DNA of 64,000 nucleotides from VXLM01 sp965242665 (GTDB lineage: Bacteria > Chloroflexota > Dehalococcoidia > Lucifugimonadales > VXLM01): contig OZ251484.1 in assembly GCA_965242665.1 (NCBI GenBank), positions 2,604,001-2,668,000 on the forward strand. Direction: 5' to 3'. Positions within the stretch are counted from its first letter, which is position 1; every line of letters starts with the position of its first letter. The notes beneath the pieces are model-generated. The model was not told the DNA's origin, did no database searches, and was given only the letters and a program-made list of their open reading frames with translations. Made by a program: the position numbers and the translations under genes. Shown here in pieces: positions 57,449 to 64,000 of this stretch.

Positions 57449-58636
57449 CTATCCGTCGATTCTCCCGAACTCGGGCAGCGGATCGCCGAGCAGGGGACGC
57501 ACGTACTCCAAGAATGCAGGGTTTGGCATATGCTCGGAGTCGAGAAACTCGCTCGGTACGGTCTTGACTGCTCCAACGACCTGATCCAGCGGCGTCGGGG
57601 CAGTGGTGGACGAGTAGGGATCCTTGCCGGTGCGGATGATCGAGACCATCTTTTCCGTCTCTCCATCCAGGGAGAATCCCACTGCCGCGCGCCCGACGAT
57701 CTTCGCTTCCAGTGCGTCGATACGAGAAACGAGAGCCGCCATCGAGCGTTGGATGCTGCCCGGCCTATCGTACCGCACGCGGACGCCAAGACGCGCCGCA
57801 GCCTCCTGGCTGACATGCCTGCCCGCCCCCTCGTGGTACGAGTTCCCGAACTCGTCGACGTGGACCGGATCCTCGCTGCCGCCCAACACTCGACCGTCTG
57901 CACCCCTCGTATTCTCTTGTACGACTGCGACTGCGAATCCGTATTCGATGCAGGCGTCCTCAATCCGAGTCAAGGCGCGAGTCAGATCGAACGGGATTTC
58001 CGGCATGATTACCAGATGCGGCGCGTCCCGATCGTCCCGCTTTCCCGCGGCCGAAGCGGCGGCAAGCCATCCGGAGTTTCGTCCGGCAACCTCGATTACG
58101 GTCACCGGCGCTGCCGCTCCCATGGACTCGGCATCGAGCCCGGCTCCCTGCGCTGCTGCCGCCGTGAATCTCGCCGCGCTTCCGTATCCCGGCGTATGAT
58201 CTGTCCCCTCCAAGTCATTGTCGACGGTCTTGGGCACGTGTATCACGGAGAGGTCGAGTCCGGCTTCTCTTGCCGCTGCGCTGATCGTCACCGCAGTTTC
58301 CGCTGAGTCGTTGCCTCCGATCATGAAGCAGTGCGTAACGCCGCGCCGCGCGAGGAATTCGGTCACCGACGGCAAATCATCCTCCGCCAGTTTCCTCCGC
58401 GTGGATCCGAGCGCAGCCCCCGGCGTCCGCGCGATCGACCGCCATGCAGCATCGGAGACGGAGCGCAAGTCCACGACACTATCTGCAAGCATCCCCTCGA
58501 TCCCCCGCCGCGCGCCCAAGATCTCATCGAAGCCCCCCAACTTCACCGCTTCCTCATAGACCCCAAGCAGACTCCGGTTGACGACCGGCGTTGGGCCGCC
58601 CGACTGCATGACCAAGAGGTTCTTCTTCCCGTCCAT
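57449..58636 (-). CDS. 6-phosphofructokinase, pyrophosphate-dependent type
   Basis: A 395-residue phosphofructokinase. The N-terminal GGPTPVVNRSLLG binds the phosphoryl donor. The donor-specificity positions are GGNDSAET near 105 (Asp where ATP enzymes have Gly) and PKTVDNDL near 135 (Lys where ATP enzymes have Gly in PGTIDND), the pattern of PPi-dependent enzymes. The fructose-6-phosphate site includes GRNSGWLAAASA and PEIPFDL. It interconverts F6P and F1,6BP reversibly. It is the third gene of the operon that starts with the lactate permease, 10 bp after the small membrane protein. Confidence 0.9.
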   Translation of the reverse strand: MDGKKNLLVMQSGGPTPVVNRSLLGVYEEAVKLGGFDEILGARRGIEGMLADSVVDLRSVSDAAWRSIARTPGAALGSTRRKLAEDDLPSVTEFLARRGVTHCFMIGGNDSAETAVTISAAAREAGLDLSVIHVPKTVDNDLEGTDHTPGYGSAARFTAAAAQGAGLDAESMGAAAPVTVIEVAGRNSGWLAAASAAGKRDDRDAPHLVIMPEIPFDLTRALTRIEDACIEYGFAVAVVQENTRGADGRVLGGSEDPVHVDEFGNSYHEGAGRHVSQEAAARLGVRVRYDRPGSIQRSMAALVSRIDALEAKIVGRAAVGFSLDGETEKMVSIIRTGKDPYSSTTAPTPLDQVVGAVKTVPSEFLDSEHMPNPAFLEYVRPLLGDPLPEFGRIDG

Positions 58637-58646
58637 TGCCTATCCC

Positions 58647-58808
58647 TTAGAAGGCGATGCCAGCCGCCACAGCGGCTGCCGCCATGATACCCAGCCCGAT
58701 TGCGGTCAATACAGGATCGTTCAAAGATACTGCGCCTATGTAGAGCAAGGGAAAGTCCAAGAGCATTGCCCAGAGAACGATCTGCCTCACCTTCGACTTG
58801 TCGATCAT
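58647..58808 (-). CDS. 53-residue two-helix membrane protein coupled to the lactate permease
   Basis: A small open frame starting at ATG 58808, which overlaps the permease stop (ATGA), and ending at TAG 58647. It has two hydrophobic helices: IVLWAMLLDFPLLYIGAVSL and VLTAIGLGIMAAAAVAAGIAF, with a short basic N-terminus (MIDKSKVRQ). The overlap with the permease and the 10-bp gap to the phosphofructokinase gene make translation very likely. It may be a small subunit or stabiliser of the permease; I know no named homologue. Confidence 0.7.
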   Translation of the reverse strand: MIDKSKVRQIVLWAMLLDFPLLYIGAVSLNDPVLTAIGLGIMAAAAVAAGIAF

Positions 58809-60418
58809 GGCTCCGCTCCAATGAGGTGAATGATTGTCCATCCCTGCAGTCCAACTATCAATACCAGGATCATGCAGTAGGGCAGCGCCTTCTTCAACAC
58901 TTCGCGCTCGCGTCCGTCGATTCCCACTACCGCCGTGCCCGCCATCACCTTGGACATGGCGACCGCCGAGCCCAGAGAGCCTCCGATGGACTGCCCGGCC
59001 GCGATGGTGACGATTCCGACTCCGAGCGCTCCCGCAGTCTGCGCCTGCAGCGCTCCGAACATCGCGTTCGAGTTCGTGTTGCTCCCCGTCATGAACGTCC
59101 CCAGCAGGCCGATATACGGCGAGAAGACGGGGAAGAGATCCCGAGCTCCGTTCGCGATTGCGCCTCCGATTAGTGTGGTCATTCCCGTGTCTGTCATGAC
59201 CATCGCCATCATGACCATCGTCCCGACTCCCACGCTGTTGGCTATGACCTGCTTGTACGTCTGCCGTACGGCCGGCCATGCAGTCCCCCGCTTCCAGATG
59301 CCGCGCGCGCGGTACACTGCGTAGCTGATCACCAGAGAAGCGGCGATCAGCGGCGCGGGATGGTTCAAGAGGTTGATCCGCGCGTATGCTTCCTGATCTT
59401 GCACGGCATAGCCACGCCCAGTCACGAAATCAGGATAGTCGAGGGCCAAGAACAGCCCGTCCCCCAAGCTGCGTATCCACGGAAGATTCCACGCGATGCT
59501 CAGGCCAAACAGCAAGTAGTATGGCAGGAAGGCCGTATGGAATCCTATCCCCTCCTTGGAGGAGGCGGCTGTCTGCCCTCCTCGATCTACCGCGCCATCC
59601 GCGCCGCGGTGAAGTCCAAAGAACGGTTGCCGCGCGGCCCACCAACCGACTGCACACCCAACGAGTCCTCCAACCACCGAGGCGACATCGTACGCCCCCA
59701 AGAGCGCGCTGCCCCACAAGCCCAGCGACATCGCGCCGCCCATTGCCAGGATGATGGGCGTACCCCGACACATCGCCGAGAATCCGCCTTGCAGGTGCGC
59801 CACTGCGAACCCGGTCAAGACCGTCGGCAATGCGAACATCGCCGCCATCTGAGCTCCCAGCGCGCCCGCGTCCACCTCACTCACCAACTGAATGGTGTAG
59901 AACGAAGAACCCAGAGAACCAAAGCTCACCGCCCACGCGTGCCCCACCAACGTAATGGCTACCGCAGCCGCGGGTCGAAACCCGATCATGACCATGAACG
60001 GAGCGACGACGGCGATGGGAAGACCGAACCCTGCCACACCCTGAATCAACCCCGAAAACGCCCAACCCACGACCAAAGCCTGCGCCAAAGGGTCGCGCAC
60101 GAGGCCAGTGATCGTTCGCCCCATGACCGCGATGCCCTCCATTCCCTCGATGACGTTGTACAGCATCACCGACATCCAAATGATCGTGAGGACGGACAGA
60201 GACAGGCTCATTCCCTTTGCGCTGCTGATCGCCAACATCCATTCGTTCGCGCCGAACGCAATCAGCGCAAGCGCAGCCGCCGCCAGCAGCGATACCGCCC
60301 CCGCCTTGGGCGCCCCCCACTTGAGCGCGGGGACGAGCATCGTGACTATCAGCAGTCCGATGGGAACCGCAGCGAGAACGACATTGAGTAGATTGAGTTC
60401 TGGGCCGTCAGAGGGCAC
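58805..60418 (-). CDS. LctP/LldP-family lactate permease
   Basis: A 537-residue transporter with about thirteen hydrophobic helices, starting at GTG 60418. Family stretches are VGWAFSGLIQGVAGFGLPIAV near 110, VGHAWAVSFGSLGSSFYTI near 165, and GTFMTGSNTNSNAMFGALQ near 450. LctP proteins import L-lactate or glycolate with protons. The length is normal. First gene of an operon with a strong promoter, followed by a small membrane protein and a phosphofructokinase. Substrate within the hydroxy-acid group is uncertain. Confidence 0.92.
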   Translation of the reverse strand: MPSDGPELNLLNVVLAAVPIGLLIVTMLVPALKWGAPKAGAVSLLAAAALALIAFGANEWMLAISSAKGMSLSLSVLTIIWMSVMLYNVIEGMEGIAVMGRTITGLVRDPLAQALVVGWAFSGLIQGVAGFGLPIAVVAPFMVMIGFRPAAAVAITLVGHAWAVSFGSLGSSFYTIQLVSEVDAGALGAQMAAMFALPTVLTGFAVAHLQGGFSAMCRGTPIILAMGGAMSLGLWGSALLGAYDVASVVGGLVGCAVGWWAARQPFFGLHRGADGAVDRGGQTAASSKEGIGFHTAFLPYYLLFGLSIAWNLPWIRSLGDGLFLALDYPDFVTGRGYAVQDQEAYARINLLNHPAPLIAASLVISYAVYRARGIWKRGTAWPAVRQTYKQVIANSVGVGTMVMMAMVMTDTGMTTLIGGAIANGARDLFPVFSPYIGLLGTFMTGSNTNSNAMFGALQAQTAGALGVGIVTIAAGQSIGGSLGSAVAMSKVMAGTAVVGIDGREREVLKKALPYCMILVLIVGLQGWTIIHLIGAEP

Positions 60419-60457
60419 CTGTCGTCCTGCTCCATTTCCCTGCGAGAAGTAAAGGGG

Positions 60458-60486
60458 ATTGTAGTTACGATTCGACGGCCTGTCAA
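60458..60486 (-). promoter_or_regulatory. Promoter of the lactate permease operon
   Basis: On the minus strand a perfect TTGACA (complement of 60481-60486), 17-bp spacer, TACAAT (complement of 60458-60463). Start near 60451, leader about 33 nt. Confidence 0.82.
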
Positions 60487-60619
60487 ATCGCAGGCCATGC
60501 AGATACTCCCTGCCACTGCAGACCGTTGGCGTCCGTTGCGCCGATCCGGCGCTCCCGTAGTGAGACCCGCCGCCACGCGTAGGCCGATGCCGTCGTCCTC
60601 GCCACAGTCCGAGCGCAGA

Positions 60620-62272
60620 CTAGAGCCGCGCGCCGCCCGCGTCTCCGAGCATTGCCCTCCGCAAGAGGGGAATCGGAGGCGCGCCGAACGAAAGCGCGGC
60701 GTCGTGGAACGCCTTTAGAGAGAAATCGTCTCCGGCCCTCTGCTTGAAGTCCTCCCGCAATTTCACGAATTGCAGCTTCCCCAGAGTACTGCACAAGTAC
60801 ATCGGGTCGTAGGCTGCGCGTACGGCCTCTCGCTCTGCGGACAGAGGATCGAGGTAGGCCTGCTCCATGAAGAACTGCTTCGCGTTATGAACGGACATCC
60901 CTTGAGTGTGCATCCATATCGCGCATAAGAACCTGCAATCGCACAGCAAGGCGTTCATCAGCTGCATCGCATGTACGCGCTTGTCGCCGGCTCCGAAACC
61001 CTGCTCGATCGTCATCTCCTCGACGTAATGCCCCCAGCCTTCCAAGAACGAACGCGAGCCAAACACGACGCTCACCTTCGACGCAGCATCCTTCGCGTGC
61101 AGATACTGGAGATAGCGGCCCGGATATGTTTCGTGAATCGACGTGACCCGCAGGAGCGGATAGTTGAAGCTGGACAACCACTCGTCTCTTTGCGCGTCCG
61201 TCCATGAATCGCCCGCCGGCGTGACGTAGTACCGCGCTTCTGCGTCCTCCGCCTCGAAGATGCCGGGCATATCTACGGCTGCGAATGCCCAGCGCATGAA
61301 CGCAGGCGCTTCCTCGACCACGCACGGATCGGACGCGGGAATCGAAACCAGACCGCGGTCATCGACGAACTCCCGAATGTCTCCCATGATGGCGCGCGTC
61401 TCTGCGGTGAGCATGGAAGCGGCCGGCCGGTTCATCCGTGTCTCCCGGAGCAACCCATGCACATCGCCGTCCGGCCTCATCTCTGCAGCGAGCTTCCGGA
61501 GCTGGATGAGATTGCGCCGGAGGTCGTCCTCTCCGATGCGCTCGAGACGGTCGATGGGGAGGTCGACCATCTCCCCGTATTCCAGCATCCATCGAAAATT
61601 GGTCGATCCAATGGCAAAATCTCCCGCTGGCGTCCGGAGGAGGGAACGGAGGTGCTCGGCAAACGATTCCATGGCGCGCGATGCCGCCCGGCGAGCGCGG
61701 TCGAACCGCTCGAACATGGCTCGATCGACGATTCGCGCAACGTGTGCAGTGAGATCGGTGTCGTAGAAGCCTCGCATCCCCTCGTATGCCTCGACGCTTG
61801 CCGCCGCAACCGGCGCTCCGATGTCCGGACCCAAAGAAGATTGGAGCGCGCTCACATACTCCGGCACGTCGTCCAAAGCGCTCGTGAGCGCAGCCACCCG
61901 CTCGTCCGAAGGTGCGTATTCCCGCAATACGTACTGGCTCACGTCCACGTGATGCAAGATGTACATTGGGTTGCGCCGATAGACGTTCAGCTCCGCAAGG
62001 ATGAACTTTTCCTGGCGCAGGGCGGACAAGAGAACGCTGCGGTCGAATCTGCGGTTGGAGGACAAGTCCTCCGGATCCAACTGATGCAGCATCGCAAGGT
62101 GCGTTTCCACATCCCGCACGCGGGCTGCAATGGACGGCGGCAAAATATCCGTCATGCCCCCGTCGTATTCGTGCAGACCCTCTTTGGAAGCCCTGTCAGG
62201 GGAAAACTTCCATGCGGACGAGAGAATGTCCGATGATAGGTCGTCGAATTGAAGGTCGGAAGGAGAGTGCAT
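60620..62272 (-). CDS. DUF885-family protein (metallopeptidase-like fold)
   Basis: A 550-residue soluble protein without a signal peptide. DUF885 landmarks: HETYPGRYLQYLHAKDA near 385 (HExxP-type), SRSFLEGWGHYVEEMTIEQ near 410 and QAYLDPLSAEREAVRAAYDP near 475, where the His/Glu residues would bind zinc as in HExxH-type relatives. Activity is not established for this family. It follows the flavoprotein gene by 18 bp and shares its operon with an HtrA-like protease, which suggests peptide or amino-acid turnover. Confidence 0.88.
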   Translation of the reverse strand: MHSPSDLQFDDLSSDILSSAWKFSPDRASKEGLHEYDGGMTDILPPSIAARVRDVETHLAMLHQLDPEDLSSNRRFDRSVLLSALRQEKFILAELNVYRRNPMYILHHVDVSQYVLREYAPSDERVAALTSALDDVPEYVSALQSSLGPDIGAPVAAASVEAYEGMRGFYDTDLTAHVARIVDRAMFERFDRARRAASRAMESFAEHLRSLLRTPAGDFAIGSTNFRWMLEYGEMVDLPIDRLERIGEDDLRRNLIQLRKLAAEMRPDGDVHGLLRETRMNRPAASMLTAETRAIMGDIREFVDDRGLVSIPASDPCVVEEAPAFMRWAFAAVDMPGIFEAEDAEARYYVTPAGDSWTDAQRDEWLSSFNYPLLRVTSIHETYPGRYLQYLHAKDAASKVSVVFGSRSFLEGWGHYVEEMTIEQGFGAGDKRVHAMQLMNALLCDCRFLCAIWMHTQGMSVHNAKQFFMEQAYLDPLSAEREAVRAAYDPMYLCSTLGKLQFVKLREDFKQRAGDDFSLKAFHDAALSFGAPPIPLLRRAMLGDAGGARL

Positions 62273-62290
62273 TCGGCCTCGCTGCGAACG

Positions 62291-63409
62291 TCAAAGGAAT
62301 CTGTCGATCGTCAAACCGTCGATCGGCGCACTTGGCCGCTTGCCCATCACGAGATCGGCCGTGATCCGCCCAATGCCAGGCCCAAGGAAGATTCCTTGTC
62401 GTCCTCCTCCAGTCGCCAGATACACCCCCTCCCATCCGGGCACTCCACCCAGCAGCAAGGACTTGTCCGGCGTCACCGGACGCAAACAGGCCGTCTGCAT
62501 GACCAGCGGCGCATCTGCCGCAAAGGGCAGCATTCGTTCTACCGCGCTCCTGATCTCCGATGCGGCATCATCCGTCACCCCCTCGTCGAACCCCCTTTCC
62601 TCTTCCGTCGACCCCGTCCACAACAGCCCGTCCGGCTTGGTCGTGGCGTACTGAGGCCCCCATCCCACCGACGCCGCGACTGGAGGACCGTGCGCCCATA
62701 GACGCAGTATCTGTCCTTTGAGAGGCTCGACCGGGACTCGCACGCCCAGCCATTCCGAAGCCAACCCAGTCCACGGACCCATCGCCAACACGACGCGGTC
62801 TGCACGAACTTCTCCATTCTCCAGGACGACCCCGCCGACGCGTCCTTGGCCTTCCTTCAAGCCAGTGACCGTCCCGGGCAGCAGCGTCATTCCCCGACGT
62901 TCCGCCGCCTGCGCTAGCGCCAGCGTAAATCGCTGCGGGTGGATATTGGTTGTCTCATCCGTCACTACCGCTCCGACGGCGTCCTGATTGATCCTTGGCT
63001 CGATCTTGGATGCTTCCCGAATATCCGCCCAGCACGCGGCGCTGCCAACTTCTTCCTGCTGCCATGCCAAATTGCGTTTGGCGTCCCTTGCTTCCTCGTC
63101 CGTGAACGCTAGGGAGATGGATGGCTTGGTGCGGTATTCGATGTCGATATCCGTCTCATCGGAGAGAATATCCTTCAGATCCGCGTGAAGGGCTGCACTC
63201 AAAGCGGCCGCATGGCGGTTGCGCCCCGGGCTCCCCGACCGCCCCAGATGGCCGATGCCCCCGTATGCGTACCCCGATGCGTGGCTCGCCGGATGGTCGC
63301 GCTCGATGACCGTGCAAGAGACGCCATCCTCTGCCAAGTAGAAGGCCGTTGCGATTCCAGCGAGCCCGCCGCCCACGATCGCCGCATCCACTCCATTAGA
63401 CGGCGCCAC
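62291..63409 (-). CDS. FAD-dependent D-amino acid oxidase/glycine oxidase-like protein
   Basis: A 372-residue flavoprotein. The FAD motif DAAIVGGGLAGIATAFYLAEDG is at the N-terminus with the adenine-binding Glu at the end of strand 2 (VSCTVIERD). ADRVVLAMGPWTGLASEWLG near 195 and the C-terminal VYLATGGGRQGIFLGPGIGRI complete the DAO family pattern. It oxidises a secondary or primary amine such as a D-amino acid or N-methyl glycine. It lies between the HtrA and DUF885 genes in an operon (27- and 18-bp gaps). Confidence 0.9.
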   Translation of the reverse strand: MAPSNGVDAAIVGGGLAGIATAFYLAEDGVSCTVIERDHPASHASGYAYGGIGHLGRSGSPGRNRHAAALSAALHADLKDILSDETDIDIEYRTKPSISLAFTDEEARDAKRNLAWQQEEVGSAACWADIREASKIEPRINQDAVGAVVTDETTNIHPQRFTLALAQAAERRGMTLLPGTVTGLKEGQGRVGGVVLENGEVRADRVVLAMGPWTGLASEWLGVRVPVEPLKGQILRLWAHGPPVAASVGWGPQYATTKPDGLLWTGSTEEERGFDEGVTDDAASEIRSAVERMLPFAADAPLVMQTACLRPVTPDKSLLLGGVPGWEGVYLATGGGRQGIFLGPGIGRITADLVMGKRPSAPIDGLTIDRFL

Positions 63410-63436
63410 TCGGCCCCTCCCTTGACTGATGCGCGG

Positions 63437-64000
63437 TCAACTGCAGCTCTCCTCCCACTCGGCCAAGGTGATGTATGCGTCGGCAGGCGCGCCGTTGCGT
63501 ATCAAACTCAGCCGAATCCTGTCCCCCACTTCCAACGTGTTGACATACGAAATGAGGTCCGACATCACGTCCACTCGTTCATCGTCCACTCCAATGATGA
63601 CGTCCCCTCGACCGCTGATCCGCCTCGTAAACCAAAACGAAGGAGATTCGCCCTGGATACCGGCCCTTTGCGCCGGGCCTCCCTCGCAAGCGTTGGTCAC
63701 GTAGACACCCGTTTCCACTCCCAGCCGATCGGCCTCGTCAGATAGATCCTCCATATTCGTTCCCTGGAATCCTATCCATGGACGCCTAAATTCACCAGGC
63801 TCCTTGAGCTTCTCGAGAATCTGCGACACCGTGTTGCTGGAGACCGCGAACCCCACCCCAATCTGCAGGCCGCTTTGAATCCGAACCGCCGAGTTTACTC
63901 CAATCACCTCCCCCGCGGCATTCAACAACGGCCCCCCAGAGCTGCCGGGATTGAGCGCGGCGTCCGTCTGGATCATTCCCGTGATCGCCCTCCCCGTACC
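63437..64000 (-). CDS. HtrA/DegP-type serine protease with PDZ domain, 3' part
   Basis: The frame is open to the right edge, so the N-terminus is missing. The visible 187 residues begin GTGRAITGMIQTDAALNPGS. The catalytic Ser motif GSSGGPLLNAAGEVIGVN and GLQIGVGFAVSS mark the trypsin-like domain. The rest is a single PDZ domain (WIGFQGTNM, GVYVTNACEGGPAQRAGIQG, GDVIIGVDDERVDVMSDLIS). It degrades or chaperones misfolded proteins outside the membrane. First visible gene of the operon with the flavoprotein and DUF885 genes. Confidence 0.93.
   Translation of the reverse strand, partial: GTGRAITGMIQTDAALNPGSSGGPLLNAAGEVIGVNSAVRIQSGLQIGVGFAVSSNTVSQILEKLKEPGEFRRPWIGFQGTNMEDLSDEADRLGVETGVYVTNACEGGPAQRAGIQGESPSFWFTRRISGRGDVIIGVDDERVDVMSDLISYVNTLEVGDRIRLSLIRNGAPADAYITLAEWEESCS

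Overview
The window is a GC-rich bacterial chromosome segment. I think it is most likely from a Chloroflexota bacterium of the SAR202/Dehalococcoidia type, but this is inference. The grounds are a single-membrane style of secretion (lipoproteins, a sortase, secreted proteins with C-terminal membrane anchors), abundant intergenic hairpin repeats of the form ATTCCCGC-CTAC-GCGGGAAT, oligotroph-type oligopeptide ABC transporters linked to beta-propeller hydrolases, and a large ankyrin-repeat protein of the kind common in host-associated or marine lineages. No rRNA or phylogenetic marker other than GroEL and UvrD is present to settle it.

Layout. 1-10 kb: an Opp/Dpp-type ABC transporter (end of one permease, two ATPases, then a second permease pair) running into a predicted beta-propeller glycoside hydrolase. 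A close paralogue of that hydrolase lies at 8.0-9.4 kb. Between the two are a VapBC-type toxin-antitoxin pair, two paralogous small membrane proteins and an XRE regulator. 10-12.3 kb: an SDR oxidoreductase, a quinone oxidoreductase and a tRNA-Leu/tRNA-Cys operon. 12.7-22.4 kb: one giant secreted, membrane-anchored subtilase of about 3200 residues. 22.5-29 kb: an unusual P-loop protein, repeat arrays, an SPFH-coiled-coil-ankyrin fusion, a retropepsin-like protease in an apparent operon with an MntA-HepT toxin-antitoxin pair, and a nucleoside hydrolase. 29-32.6 kb: repeats including a small inverted-repeat element inserted in a repeat loop, then groEL/groES. 32.6-43.3 kb: an orphan betaine-type binding lipoprotein, an IMPase, a PfkB kinase, a duplicated-domain small protein, a YHS/copper ATPase pair, a DUF805 protein, a MaoC-type dehydratase and a PcrA/UvrD helicase. 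43.4-54.5 kb: envelope genes (tandem membrane paralogues, a gluzincin peptidase, a frameshifted GT39-type glycosyltransferase, a sortase, a TlpA thioredoxin and a metalloprotease lipoprotein). 54.6-64 kb: an NHL propeller, an HpaI aldolase, a DM13 protein, an operon of lactate permease, a 53-residue membrane protein and PPi-type phosphofructokinase, and an operon of an HtrA protease, a D-amino-acid-oxidase-like flavoprotein and a DUF885 protein.

The most interesting signals are these. (i) A 127-bp element with about 17-bp inverted ends sits exactly in the 4-nt loop of a REP-like hairpin and duplicates that loop; a truncated second copy sits in another REP loop. (ii) REP-like hairpins seed tandem arrays of half-units with 18- or 21-bp period. 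(iii) An SPFH-ankyrin fusion lies next to a retropepsin-MntA-HepT operon preceded by a leader hairpin. (iv) A 29-bp tandem duplication inside a gene is read in two frames. (v) Two compensating homopolymer frameshifts break a glycosyltransferase. All functional statements rest on reading motifs by eye; no database search was run.
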